Source: Brucella pseudogrignonensis
Lineage (GTDB): Bacteria; Pseudomonadota; Alphaproteobacteria; Rhizobiales; Rhizobiaceae
Assembly (NCBI RefSeq): GCF_002252525.1
Contig: NZ_NNRM01000043.1
Location: 1 to 64,000, forward strand
DNA: 64,000 nt
Direction of reading: 5' to 3'
Shown piece by piece: positions 45,447 through 55,237 of this stretch. The first letter of the stretch is position 1; every line of letters begins with the position of its first letter. The translations under genes and the position numbers were made by a program. Under the pieces are notes generated by a model. The model did no database searches, was not told the origin of the DNA, and saw only the letters and a list, made by a program, of their open reading frames with translations.

Positions 45447-46569
45447 ACGCCTTGCCCTGATCGGTAATCAGGCTTTTTCAGTCGTCAACTTTCGGGGAAG
45501 TCTGTTGAAAGACTTGTCGGAGCGCGGCGTCGCGTGCTTTGCGTTGGCGCCGGGCTACACGGATGCAACGCGGTCAGCTGTGAGAGAGTTGGGCGCTACG
45601 CCGATCGATCTCACCCTTTCCAGAACTGGCATGGACCCTTTCCGGGATATCTCCGCCTATCGTGAAATATTGACCCACATTGCCAAAGTTCAACCCGACA
45701 TTACTTTGGGTTATACCCCAAAACCGGCCATTCTTGGCACCTTAGCCGCAAAGAAGGCAGGAGTTCCGAAACGTTTCGCCATGATCGAGGGGCTGGGGTG
45801 GGCCTTTGGAACAGGCGGCACGCTTATGGAAGAAGTGAAGCGCAAGGTAGCGCGCGGCGTGTCCGTAGCGCTTTACAAAAAAGCGCTCGCTGTTGCCGAC
45901 AACGTGTTTTTCCTCAACGAAACCGACGTGAAGGATTTTGAAGGTCTTGACCTGCTTCGGCCTGGACAGGCCATATTGCTCGGCGGAATCGGTGTCGATC
46001 TCAATTATTGGACCCGGCAGAGGCCAAAGCCTGCAACACCAACATTCATCATGATGGCGCGGATAATCCGCGACAAGGGGGTGTACGATTTTGTAGCTGC
46101 TGCGCAGCAGCTCCGGCGCGAAAATATCAATGCTCGTTTTATTCTATTGGGTGACCTGGATCGCCATCCAGGTGCGGTACTGCGGTCTGAGCTTCAAGCT
46201 TGGGTCGAGGATGGCGTTCTCGAGTGGCCTGGCCATGTGGAGCCTAGATCGTGGCTTGAAGAGAGCAGTATATTCGTACTCCCTTCATTCTATCGAGAAG
46301 GAGTGCCGCGCAGCATCCAGGAAGCAATGGCGATGGAAATGCCAATCATCACCTCCACCGTTCCCGGGTGCCGGGATACGGTCGAGGAGGGGGTAAACGG
46401 GTTTCTGGTGCCACCGAGGAACCCGCAGGCACTCGCTGCGGCTATGCGCCAGCTGGCTGAACGTCCAGATATGGTCGCCGAAATGGGGCGAAACAGTCGA
46501 AGAATGGCTCAACAAAGATTTGATGACAAATGCTCCAATCGTAGAGTTATAGATGTTCTGGATTTATAG
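45439..46569 (+). CDS. GT4-family glycosyltransferase
   Basis: GT-B fold transferase of 376 residues. The N-terminal acceptor domain (about 1-170) begins RLALIGNQAFSVVNFRGSLL; the C-terminal donor domain has FIMMARIIRDKGVYDFVAAA and the E-x7-E pattern in SFYREGVPRSIQEAMAMEMP. The protein resembles WcaL/PglA-like cytoplasmic transferases. ATG 45439 was chosen from the conserved start; a longer open frame upstream lies inside the TIM-barrel gene. Overlaps it by eight bases. A 115-base AT-rich gap follows. Confidence 0.82.
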   Translation: MAKRLALIGNQAFSVVNFRGSLLKDLSERGVACFALAPGYTDATRSAVRELGATPIDLTLSRTGMDPFRDISAYREILTHIAKVQPDITLGYTPKPAILGTLAAKKAGVPKRFAMIEGLGWAFGTGGTLMEEVKRKVARGVSVALYKKALAVADNVFFLNETDVKDFEGLDLLRPGQAILLGGIGVDLNYWTRQRPKPATPTFIMMARIIRDKGVYDFVAAAQQLRRENINARFILLGDLDRHPGAVLRSELQAWVEDGVLEWPGHVEPRSWLEESSIFVLPSFYREGVPRSIQEAMAMEMPIITSTVPGCRDTVEEGVNGFLVPPRNPQALAAAMRQLAERPDMVAEMGRNSRRMAQQRFDDKCSNRRVIDVLDL

Positions 46570-46684
46570 GTGTATTAAATTAGGTTTTTCTAATGCTCAT
46601 TAAGTTGTTCTTGCGGTGATTGCTGGAATATAAAAAATGAGTTTGTTAAATATGCTAGATTTTTCTGAAAGGTTGGGTTGAGGA

Positions 46685-47884
46685 ATGAGGATTCCAAGTT
46701 TAAGGCGGGACAGATTTGATGATATACTAAAAATAGTATCGCTGTTCTTTTGCATTGCGCTTGGTTTGGCCGCAGTGATCGCAATCGTGCTGATTCAAGC
46801 GCGCTCAATTATGTATTTCAACCAGTCACCGTTCGATGGTGTTTTTCAAACCTTGTTTCCCTTGCGGAAGATGGATGTCGGTGAATTTGCTGGCCGTGAT
46901 TTTTATTATTTTCATGGAAACGGAATTCCGTATCTCATCTACCCTTTTTATAAAATTGCTTCTATCTTTCTGGATGGTGATTTGAGTGCATCGATAGCGT
47001 CGACATATTTTGTCAATGTTATATTTATTTTTGTTCCAATGTATTATCTTTGTCGCCTTTTTATGGGGTGGCGTGGTTCATTGATTACGTTAATGTTATT
47101 CTCAATTACGGTGGAATATCTCCCGGTGTTCGGATATTTTCTTTCCCCAACCTTCATCGGTGCACCCATGGGGGTGCGAATGGCGCCTCATATATTCATG
47201 GCCATCGCTGTGGCAAGGGTCGCATTGAGTATGTCGACGGGAGCGATATCCTTCCCCGCGACGTTGAGGCGGATGGTAATCGTTGGTGCTGTGGGGGCCG
47301 TGATGCCTCTTTTGGGGGCCGAACAAGGTTTTTACGCTGTTGCTGCGGCGGCCGGGGCGGTTTTCTTTTTGGGGGCGCGCCGGTGGAATATTCTGCAACG
47401 CATAAGCTTTACCGCGACCGTTGTGGCTTCCTTCGGCATATCCTTTGTCTTGGCGCTGCTTATCCTGTTTGGGTCACTCGAAACGCTTACAGCCATCAAA
47501 GATATCTCGGATAATCAGGTCTGGATTTATGGCGTGTTTCCCAACAGCTTCTTCGCTGACTGGAACGAGTTTTTTACTTTGAAATTGTCGGGCGCTGTTC
47601 CAAGCCAGCTGACCACGATTGTTGGCGCCGTTGCGCTGATGATTTGCTTCGGTCTTTTTCTCAGGAAGGTTCTGCCACTCCCGGCCCTTCTGGTTGTTCT
47701 TGTCCTGTTTGCGAGCGGGTTGCTGTCATGGGTGGCCAATTTTGGCTATGTCGGCCAGCATCAGGCGCCTCTTTTTCTTCGTGAATGCATTCTGGCCCTC
47801 GCATTGTCGGCGAGTGCAATCATGGGAAAGGGAGCGCAGCCATCCCGGACCAAGGAAGTCATCTCCCCGGAGGTTTCTCTATGA
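46685..47884 (+). CDS. Polytopic membrane protein of the glycan cluster
   Basis: 399 residues with about nine hydrophobic segments. The short loops around FDGVFQTLFPLRKMDVGEFA (about 52-72) recall GT-C transferases or polymerases, but no diagnostic catalytic motif is seen. Function cannot be assigned; a Wzy-like polymerase or a GT-C transferase is possible. AT-rich codons at the 5' end contrast with its neighbours. TGA overlaps the ATG of the next gene by four bases. Confidence 0.6.
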   Translation: MRIPSLRRDRFDDILKIVSLFFCIALGLAAVIAIVLIQARSIMYFNQSPFDGVFQTLFPLRKMDVGEFAGRDFYYFHGNGIPYLIYPFYKIASIFLDGDLSASIASTYFVNVIFIFVPMYYLCRLFMGWRGSLITLMLFSITVEYLPVFGYFLSPTFIGAPMGVRMAPHIFMAIAVARVALSMSTGAISFPATLRRMVIVGAVGAVMPLLGAEQGFYAVAAAAGAVFFLGARRWNILQRISFTATVVASFGISFVLALLILFGSLETLTAIKDISDNQVWIYGVFPNSFFADWNEFFTLKLSGAVPSQLTTIVGAVALMICFGLFLRKVLPLPALLVVLVLFASGLLSWVANFGYVGQHQAPLFLRECILALALSASAIMGKGAQPSRTKEVISPEVSL

Positions 47885-50076
47885 TCAAGAAACTTCAGTC
47901 GTTGCCGGGGCAATCCGTATCCATCGCCTGTAGCGCGCTACTCATAGTGGCTTCTGTTGTGACCGCTCTGATGTGGTGGCAGCAATTGCGCATCTCATAT
48001 GCTGATATTGCGGCGCACTCCTACAGTCTTAACAAGGCGTCCGGCGTTCATGTATCCAAATTTACAGATATTCGAGAAGCCGTTGGCACCAAAAGCAACA
48101 GTAACGCCTACGGTTTCTATTTAGGGGAAGTGTCGCGTACTTTTGGCGCGGCAGATGGAGGTTTTCTCTGGGCCATCCAACAGCCGGGAGCGGACTGGCT
48201 GGCACAGTCGGGAACCAACCGCCAGCGTGTGCCCATCAATCCTGTTACAAACAACGACTACATTTTTGGCATTCAGCGCTCAACGAAGATCAACATCATG
48301 CCGCTCGAAGACTTTCCGTCAACATTGATCGGTCAGTGGGTCGTTCTGACTGATGCGAGCGGGCACAATATTGAAGCTGTGGTCTCGTCGGGTACTCAAT
48401 CGGAAATTACCATCATTGGTGATCTTCCAGCCGACTTTTTCCCGACCCGGATAACGAGCCTCAAAGGGGCTAAGCGCACCGGTGAAGAGATCACCCTCAT
48501 CTCAACCACGAGCCTCGCCAGCAATGTGCGTGGAGGCGTCGTATCTGGCACAGATGGACATGGTGTCTATCTATACGCTCCAGGCTGGAGTGGGAAGCCG
48601 CGCTTCAGACCCACCATTGGAGACACCGTCAGCTTCGTTTCGGGAGACAAGCGGAAAATCGAGCACGTCATAATGCTGGGTGGAGGCTATTTTGCGCTTC
48701 TGGGTGGCGACAGATTGCAACCTCACTTCTTTAATCGTGCGGATATTGTAACCGTCACGGCGAATAAACCGGCGCCTCCTCACGGGCTGACGATCAGAGT
48801 TAATCCCGTTTCCAATGAGACGTTCCTGAATGGGCGTGAGCGCAAGCTTCGCGTGGCTGTCGATGCTACCTCTCATATCAAACAGGGAGCGCTGATAAGT
48901 CTCGATTCGGGCGGCGGCCCGTTCTTCGTTGGAGCAGCCGATGGAGATCACGTTGAAATAGATATTCAGACATCGCTGGCAATGCAGGCGTGCCTTGCGG
49001 GAATACAATCTCATGATGGCGTTTTCTTCGATGGCTTGTCGGGCGTCGCAGCGGAGTGGTTTCTGAAAAAACGGTTCGGCGTATCGGAGATTCGATCATG
49101 TCTCAATGAGAATAGCCCGATCGTGAATAGCCTTGGCGGCAGTATCGCACGCTGGAAAGATCTGACAGAGACGCAGGAGCAGTCGATCGCTGCGGCTTTC
49201 AGCAGTTACAAGCAGATTTCGATGGAACAGGTCTGGTACAGAAGCATGAACCTCGACCTCGTCACTGCCACCAACGACCAGCCGGCTCCGACCCCACAAC
49301 GATCCAGTAACATTCACGAGAAATCCGTCTGGGAAGTCTACCCCGGCAGCATGGTCAATGTTCTTTATCACAAGAAAAATCCCGCGCCGCTGGAACTCTT
49401 GATCCATGCGCTGTCTCGCAAGGATCGCGAAAACTATTATAAGACATTCGGCTCTGTCGCTCCGGACTATTTCAACTTTGCGAAGCCTCGCCAATTCACG
49501 CCATGGTTGGTGAACTGGCATTGGCCTTTATTCAAGCAAGTGCTCGAACACTATAAGTTGCAATATTCCAATCCTGATTTCAGTTTCTGGAAAAGGGATA
49601 GTGCGACGGACTATCGTGAAACGGACTCGCAGCAGATATCGACGTCCTTGCCCGTCAAGCTTCCCTCCTTGGAAGCCGCAGATAGCTGTGCCTATACGTT
49701 GCGGGAGGTGGTCATCAGCTACGACGTGACGAATTCGGTTTCCTATATCCCTGTAATTGGCCGTTCAACGCGCTATCTCATTTCAATAAACGGAGTGGAT
49801 ACGTCCTTGTTGCCGCCGACGCCGGTCAGTCTGCCGACGGATGTCAGCACTTTTTCCTTCCCTGTTTTCGCGCGGGCTGGCGACAAGGTCGAGCTCGACA
49901 TAAAAAAGCTTGGACCACTGGCTGACTATGCAGATATCAAAATCCAGTCAGTCGCCGTGTCGAACATAAGCGTAGGAGACCGAGAGCTCGAGGAGATGTT
50001 TCTCGAAAACGAAGGTATCAAAATGATAGCCGGTGATAAGGCGGGCTGCTCCGTGACAAATATAGCTAGGCAATAA
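47881..50076 (+). CDS. Large membrane-anchored protein of unknown function
   Basis: 731 residues: one N-terminal membrane helix (VSIACSALLIVASVVTALMW, about 13-32) and a long region likely outside the cytoplasm. It is rich in beta-structure segments (for example RFRPTIGDTVSFVSGD and ADIVTVTANKPAP) and has a C-terminal VISYDVTNSVSYIPVIGRST-type domain. No known family recognised. ATG 47881 is used because it overlaps the previous stop in the operon and starts the membrane anchor. It may be a periplasmic glycan-modifying or carbohydrate-binding component, but this is speculation. Confidence 0.6.
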   Translation: MIKKLQSLPGQSVSIACSALLIVASVVTALMWWQQLRISYADIAAHSYSLNKASGVHVSKFTDIREAVGTKSNSNAYGFYLGEVSRTFGAADGGFLWAIQQPGADWLAQSGTNRQRVPINPVTNNDYIFGIQRSTKINIMPLEDFPSTLIGQWVVLTDASGHNIEAVVSSGTQSEITIIGDLPADFFPTRITSLKGAKRTGEEITLISTTSLASNVRGGVVSGTDGHGVYLYAPGWSGKPRFRPTIGDTVSFVSGDKRKIEHVIMLGGGYFALLGGDRLQPHFFNRADIVTVTANKPAPPHGLTIRVNPVSNETFLNGRERKLRVAVDATSHIKQGALISLDSGGGPFFVGAADGDHVEIDIQTSLAMQACLAGIQSHDGVFFDGLSGVAAEWFLKKRFGVSEIRSCLNENSPIVNSLGGSIARWKDLTETQEQSIAAAFSSYKQISMEQVWYRSMNLDLVTATNDQPAPTPQRSSNIHEKSVWEVYPGSMVNVLYHKKNPAPLELLIHALSRKDRENYYKTFGSVAPDYFNFAKPRQFTPWLVNWHWPLFKQVLEHYKLQYSNPDFSFWKRDSATDYRETDSQQISTSLPVKLPSLEAADSCAYTLREVVISYDVTNSVSYIPVIGRSTRYLISINGVDTSLLPPTPVSLPTDVSTFSFPVFARAGDKVELDIKKLGPLADYADIKIQSVAVSNISVGDRELEEMFLENEGIKMIAGDKAGCSVTNIARQ

Positions 50077-50085
50077 GTACTTGAT

Positions 50086-51357
50086 GTGTTGTACGCCCGG
50101 CTCAAGGTCTCGCCTTTCATGCGTGCCATAATCAACCAGCTGGGCCTGATTGCTCAGATCATGGGCGGGAGCTTGCTTGCTCTTGGTCTGAACCTCGTTT
50201 TAGCGCGTTCCTTGCCTCTCGCGGAATATGGCGCGTATATGCTTGCTATGTCGATTGCATCCATAACCTGTTGGGGTGCGTTATGCGGCTATGATGTGCT
50301 TGCATCGCGTCATGCACAGGAGTGGAAAGATGACCCTCGGATGAGGAGCGCATTTGTCCTTGCCGGTCATTCGATGATCGCCATGGCATCGCTGGCCATG
50401 GCCGCGATTACGTGGTCGGTATGGTTTATTTTCTACCAGCAAGTGCTGGCTCCTGAAGCTGTGATGTTGGTCTGTCTCATCACCCCTATTTTGGCCAGCA
50501 CCCGCTTTTTTGCTGCAATACTAACCGGTCTGGGGCATCCCCAACTGGGACATGCTCCGGAACGTTTTCTACGCGACGGCCTGCCGCTCATCGTTTTACT
50601 GATTGTCGTGCTCTTCGGAATGAGCCTTGGCTCGTCCGTTTTCCCGCTGGTACTTGTTTGCCTCGGGGCTGGTGCGGCGATGACTGCTACGGCCCTGCTG
50701 GCCCAGAAAATGGGATATGCACCGTCAGCTGACTGGAGCACCGCCAAAGTCTTACGGATCCGGCTGCAATCGGCCGCTTTCTGGCTCATGCTGCTTGCGA
50801 CAGGGCAGTTGCTTCTCTCGCGACTGGGCCTCTTGATACTTGGTTACATTTCCGGTGTTGATGCTGCGGGCTTGTATGGCGCCGTGCTGACAGTTTCAGA
50901 AATTGGCGGTTTTCCCGCCGTGGCGACCGCGCTGCTTTATGCTCCTGCAATTGCCAAAGCCTATCGTCAGGGTGAAAGCCCTCTGATGATACTGCAGAAC
51001 GCACGGCGTGCGACACTTGCCTTGACATTGCCGTTGGTCGTGGTGTCGGTTTTCATTGGCGGCGATGCGCTTCGTATCTTCTTCGGCGAGGGCTATGATG
51101 CAGGTCATTTCGCACTCACTGCGCTCCTGCTCGTTCATGTAGTCCGCTCTGTCGCCTTATTTCCTCAGTTGGTCCTGTCTTTGACGAATGGGGAAAAGGC
51201 GGCATTGTACTGTCTCGGGGTTGGGCTGATTATCGAAGTCGCGTTCGTTTCAGCGTTGATTCCCCCTCTTGGGTTAACTGGCGCAGCCCTGGGTACATTG
51301 CTGTCATCAATGGTGCTTCAATGTTTGTTGCGCCGGACCATGTTTCGACACCTGTAG
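50086..51357 (+). CDS. Wzx-like polysaccharide flippase (MOP superfamily)
   Basis: A 423-residue integral membrane protein with about 12 hydrophobic segments, starting LIAQIMGGSLLALGLNLVLA and RSLPLAEYGAYMLAMSIASI, typical of O-antigen/exopolysaccharide flippases. It would translocate a lipid-linked saccharide across the inner membrane. The start is uncertain: GTG 50086 or ATG 50119. Ten bases after the unknown large gene, so still in the operon. Confidence 0.78.
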   Translation: MLYARLKVSPFMRAIINQLGLIAQIMGGSLLALGLNLVLARSLPLAEYGAYMLAMSIASITCWGALCGYDVLASRHAQEWKDDPRMRSAFVLAGHSMIAMASLAMAAITWSVWFIFYQQVLAPEAVMLVCLITPILASTRFFAAILTGLGHPQLGHAPERFLRDGLPLIVLLIVVLFGMSLGSSVFPLVLVCLGAGAAMTATALLAQKMGYAPSADWSTAKVLRIRLQSAAFWLMLLATGQLLLSRLGLLILGYISGVDAAGLYGAVLTVSEIGGFPAVATALLYAPAIAKAYRQGESPLMILQNARRATLALTLPLVVVSVFIGGDALRIFFGEGYDAGHFALTALLLVHVVRSVALFPQLVLSLTNGEKAALYCLGVGLIIEVAFVSALIPPLGLTGAALGTLLSSMVLQCLLRRTMFRHL

Positions 51358-51367
51358 GGCTCCGTCA

Positions 51368-51395
51368 AACTTTCTGGTTGATCGTTGAGAAAGTT
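51368..51395. terminator. Hairpin between convergent genes
   Basis: AACTTTCT (51368-51375) pairs perfectly with AGAAAGTT (51388-51395). It lies between the flippase and the convergent membrane-protein gene; weak terminator candidate. Confidence 0.35.
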
Positions 51396-51461
51396 GGAGA
51401 CTGGCAGAGCCGATGCAGTTCAAAATGCTTCATTTGATTCTCAAGTGCGTCACGACCTAAT

Positions 51462-52904
51462 TTAAGAGGCGTGCTCTGGATTACGCAAGCGTTGGCAACT
51501 GCCACTTTCTGGATCGAAAATGGCTCTAACGCCGTATTCAGTCGTGAACTGATCCTTTTCGGTGTTTGTCAGATCATTCCAATTATCCGGCTCAAGCAAT
51601 GTGCTTGCTCTACCACGCGTCGCAATCTCCGGGCCCCGCTGGCCCTTCACTAATAATCGAGCACCTGCCGCGCATTCGACGGCCGCACTGATTATTGAAG
51701 GCGGGAGGAGTGGGGTACTGCGGCTCCATCCATAACCACAACCGGCAATTCCGACGACACCGGCACATATGACAACAACATTCAGGCGCGCAGAATGCAA
51801 CGAATGATTAAAAAGGGCGCTGCCCATATATGCCGCAATGATCGAGCAGGCGAACGTGATGGGGAGTACGAAATATCGACCCTGAGGAAACGAAAACAGG
51901 ACCGGACCTAAAGCCATAGATGCGAGCGCGAGGATCGGAAGAATTAGCAAAAGGGTTGACCGCTGCGAGCGTTTTACAACGATGCCTGGAAAAAGGGAGG
52001 TGAAAACGAGTAACATGGGAAGAGGGGAGATCGCAAACGCCAATACCAAAGCCTTACCGGAATCAAACGATGATCGGGCTAGCCGCTCCATCCAGATTGC
52101 TGGCGCTTCAAACAGGGTTGGCGGGGTAGCTGGCCAGTATGTTGTGGGGCGTATCGGTGGCGCTATCGCCGCAATGCCTTGGGTTTCAGTTGCCAGAGCC
52201 GTGCCGCAACACTGGATGGAATAGATCAGATAGGGCGAATAGCCGACGAAGAACAGAGCCGCGACGATAAGCAGCGCCAGCCATCGTTTTATTCCACCCG
52301 TCCAGACCAGGAACGTGCCCAGGATCAGTACTGCGGAAAACGATAATGTGTCAAAACGCGTCAAAGCGAGGACGCCCAGCACCAAGCCCAATTTTGCTGC
52401 GAAGATCAAACGATGTTGTTGTGCGCCGAGGAAGAAAAAACGCAGTGCCAGCGCCATGAGACAGGCGGTAATCGGTATCGTGCGTCCGGCGATGACTTCC
52501 TCAAGGAAAAACCAATTAAGGCAGAGTCCGGCAGTAGCCACCCCCGTGATTACAACCGCGTTCTTCTTGCTTTCCGCGATGGGCTCTATGGCCAAGTAGA
52601 TGAACCATGGTAAAGCCAAAATAGCTAGGGCATTGATGATCAAACCAGAGCGAAAGCCTGTGCCAAGGACTTGGTCAAGGCCGCCAATCAAAGCCGGATA
52701 GAAGAACGGATGACTGATCGGAAGATCGGTAGCCACACGATACTGGCGAATGCCGGTAACCGTCTCACTATGCCAAAGCCACCGGCTGATATCGTATAAG
52801 ACCCAGCTGTCCGGTGACATCAATGGCCGGTGCCAGGCCGCAGCCAATACCAGGCAGACAAATCCGACAAACAGTAAATATGGCAGATGGGAGCGACCGC
52901 TCAT
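51462..52904 (-). CDS. Polytopic membrane glycosyltransferase-like protein
   Basis: A 480-residue protein with about ten hydrophobic segments. HRPLMSPDSWVLYDISRWLW near the start and a long C-terminal soluble domain (about 390-480) suggest a GT-C-type transferase related to ArnT/PMT-like families; the usual first-loop acidic pair (here around PDSW) is present. Specific function unknown. It runs opposite to the main cluster and overlaps the GT2 gene by four bases (52901-52904), forming a two-gene operon with it. Confidence 0.65.
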   Translation of the reverse strand: MSGRSHLPYLLFVGFVCLVLAAAWHRPLMSPDSWVLYDISRWLWHSETVTGIRQYRVATDLPISHPFFYPALIGGLDQVLGTGFRSGLIINALAILALPWFIYLAIEPIAESKKNAVVITGVATAGLCLNWFFLEEVIAGRTIPITACLMALALRFFFLGAQQHRLIFAAKLGLVLGVLALTRFDTLSFSAVLILGTFLVWTGGIKRWLALLIVAALFFVGYSPYLIYSIQCCGTALATETQGIAAIAPPIRPTTYWPATPPTLFEAPAIWMERLARSSFDSGKALVLAFAISPLPMLLVFTSLFPGIVVKRSQRSTLLLILPILALASMALGPVLFSFPQGRYFVLPITFACSIIAAYMGSALFNHSLHSARLNVVVICAGVVGIAGCGYGWSRSTPLLPPSIISAAVECAAGARLLVKGQRGPEIATRGRASTLLEPDNWNDLTNTEKDQFTTEYGVRAIFDPESGSCQRLRNPEHAS

Positions 52905-53698
52905 TGGACTGATGATGCCCTGATGCGGCTAACCAGGAGCCGCCGCCAATATCGAATGTAGGACCAGGCTTTCAACCCGAAACATGTGGTCCGTGAAATC
53001 TGCCGGGTTTCATATAATCGATCATAGACAGTTATTTCCCCCTTCTGCATAGCGTGCAAATTCGCCGACAAACCAGCATATCCGTAGAATGGCTTGAACA
53101 CGAATGCCAAGGGAGGATCGAGCGCCACGCTGCGATACCCTGCCATGATGACCTCGCACCAGAGCAAATAATCCTCGGTACGTTGCAACTGTTCTGAAAA
53201 GCGAAGTGGCAGATCCCGGCGGATAATAACTGAGGAGGTGTTGAATGGATTTTTAAGTAACACGTCACGGTGCCGGAGATTTCTTGTCGTCACTGCACGA
53301 GGTAACATGTCTTTGAGCTCAAACCCAGAGTGAATCAGTGGTGTTCGATGGCCGGAAATATCGGCACCGGAATCCATGATTGCGATTTGCCATTTGAGCT
53401 TATCTTTGTGCCAGGCGTCGTCTGCATCGAGAAAGGCCACATAATTGGCTCGCGCCAATGACCATCCTTTATTGCGCGCCGCAGCAGGCCCGGCATTGTG
53501 TGGCTGCGAACAAACACGTAATTTACCTTGAAGGGTAAGGACGTGTTGAGCTGCGATCTTGACCGTCTCATCGGTGCTCATATCGTCCACTAGAATAACC
53601 TCGAAATCATCTCGAGATTGACGCTTCAGCGAGTCGAGAGCTCTGCTGATTGTGTCTGCTGCATTATATGCTGGAATTACAACACTGACCTTAGGCAT
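52901..53698 (-). CDS. GT2-family glycosyltransferase
   Basis: 265-residue transferase starting PKVSVVIPAYNAADTISRAL. It has the DDMSTDET nucleotide-binding loop and the DADD metal-binding motif in YVAFLDADDAWHKDKL (about 92-107). The catalytic base region is at QRTEDYLLWCEVIMAGY (ED dyad). ATG 53698 was chosen from the conserved start, although the frame is open to 53881. It lies just inside a Tn3-type inverted repeat at 53885, so its promoter region may have been replaced by mobile DNA. First gene of the minus-strand pair at the end of the glycan cluster. Confidence 0.82.
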   Translation of the reverse strand: MPKVSVVIPAYNAADTISRALDSLKRQSRDDFEVILVDDMSTDETVKIAAQHVLTLQGKLRVCSQPHNAGPAAARNKGWSLARANYVAFLDADDAWHKDKLKWQIAIMDSGADISGHRTPLIHSGFELKDMLPRAVTTRNLRHRDVLLKNPFNTSSVIIRRDLPLRFSEQLQRTEDYLLWCEVIMAGYRSVALDPPLAFVFKPFYGYAGLSANLHAMQKGEITVYDRLYETRQISRTTCFGLKAWSYIRYWRRLLVSRIRASSVQ

Positions 53699-53884
53699 CA
53701 GAACGATAACTGAATTGAATGTTTGGAGGAACAGAGGGCACACTCGTCTAGTCTCATTGACAGCAATACGCTGTTCGGTAGCAGATTGGTTAAGACAATT
53801 GAAGAATTGTCTGTTTTCAATAGACTTGGAAGATTCTTCTCCATTCTGCTTCTTAAGGTCAAGTGTTTTCGATATTTCCAATTC

Positions 53885-53922
53885 GGGGTCGGAACAAGAG
53901 CAGTTATAAATCGTACGCTCTC
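53885..53922 (+). repeat. Tn3-family terminal inverted repeat (copy 2)
   Basis: Starts GGGGTCGGAACAAGAGCAG and ends around TCGTACGCTCTC. No transposase is beside it. The 270 bases that follow (to 54192) contain no gene; they appear to be tail sequence of an IS110-type element. Confidence 0.7.
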
Positions 53923-54309
53923 ATGAGCGATTTAGGTTTTCCAGACGCATTTAAGTTACCCCGCTTTCGCGAGGGCGGTCAATTATTGCAGCCTGTGCAC
54001 GGTGTTGGGAATGCGGGTCCGAACCGATGGTTATCATACTCTCATCCGCGGATTCTCACCGCCTGACCATATACGTTACGGGCTTGCCTCTCTCTAAGGA
54101 CGGATATTTATCCCAACGTAAGTCGAGGGTTCCGTGATCTTTGGCCGACATCTCCAGCATACTGCACAAGCAGAAGGGTCTGGTAGATTGCGGGTTAGGT
54201 GCGTATTTCAGAATCCGCGGACAGCGATTTCAGTAAATCGCGGACACTTGTTTCGCTAATTCGCGGACAGTTCAGCCGCGGCGTTTTTCAGGCCTGTTGT
54301 TGATCAGAC

Positions 54310-55080
54310 TTACGTTCTTTCGTTGTCCGCGCTGAGCGTTATGTCAATGCCGGATTTGGCTTTGCGCATGCTATCCCCTTCCAAATTGATGCGGTGAGCA
54401 TTGTGCACGACGCGGTCGAGTATCGCATCGGCAACGGTTTCGTCCCCGATTAGGTAGTGCCAGGTATTTACCGGAACCTGTGCGGTAATGAGTGTCGACC
54501 TGCGTTGGTATCTCTCTTCGATGATTTCAAAGAGATGGAAGCGCTGCTGATCGTTGAACGTGTGCGTGGCGAAGTCGTCAAGGATCAGCAACTGGACCTT
54601 CATAAGACGGTTCATGAGCCTTGGATAGCGACCGTCCAGCTTGGCCATGGCGAGATCTTCGAAGAGGCGGGGCGCGCGAACATAGAGAACCGAATGGTCA
54701 TGTCGGGCAGCCTGACGGCCCATCGCACAGGCCAGCCATGACTTTCCCGTGCCAGTTTTCCCTGTCACGATCAAATTCTCATGGTTTGTCAGCCATTGTC
54801 CCTGTGCGAGTGCCATTGTCGCCCGGCGATCAATGTTACGTGCCGCATGAAAGTCGATATCTTCGACACAGGCCTGCGGGAAGCGCAGCTTTGCGGCGAC
54901 CAGGCGCGCCGTCAGCCGTTTATCGGCGCGCACTGCAATCTCCCGGTCGAGCATGAGGCCCAGCCATTCTTCTTTGTCCATCGCACGGGCTTCGGGTTGG
55001 TCTGCCAATTCTCGCCAGGCAGAAGCCATGCCCGACAGACCGAGTGTGTACATGTGATCAAGCGTTGGATTGGAGAGCAT
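54310..55080 (-). CDS. istB: IS21-family helper ATPase IstB
   Basis: AAA+ ATPase that promotes IS21 transposition with IstA; 256 residues, normal length. Walker [17 protein letters not shown] (about 101-115) and Walker [13 protein letters not shown] (about 160-170) are present. Start ATG 55080 follows AAGGAA; upstream residues of a longer frame are not conserved. It lies downstream of istA, with a 157-base spacer. Confidence 0.87.
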   Translation of the reverse strand: MLSNPTLDHMYTLGLSGMASAWRELADQPEARAMDKEEWLGLMLDREIAVRADKRLTARLVAAKLRFPQACVEDIDFHAARNIDRRATMALAQGQWLTNHENLIVTGKTGTGKSWLACAMGRQAARHDHSVLYVRAPRLFEDLAMAKLDGRYPRLMNRLMKVQLLILDDFATHTFNDQQRFHLFEIIEERYQRRSTLITAQVPVNTWHYLIGDETVADAILDRVVHNAHRINLEGDSMRKAKSGIDITLSADNERT

Positions 55081-55237
55081 TCTTATTCCTTCTTTTTTAG
55101 GGGCACGATGCTGACAGACTTCGTTTCGTGCTGTCAGCTCGATCGATGAAGCCTGGGGTCCCTGGGGCGCGCAGCTTTCCACATTGCGTAGCGCTTCAGG
55201 GGCTTCAGGCCGGACACCAGCATTATTGCCAGCGATT

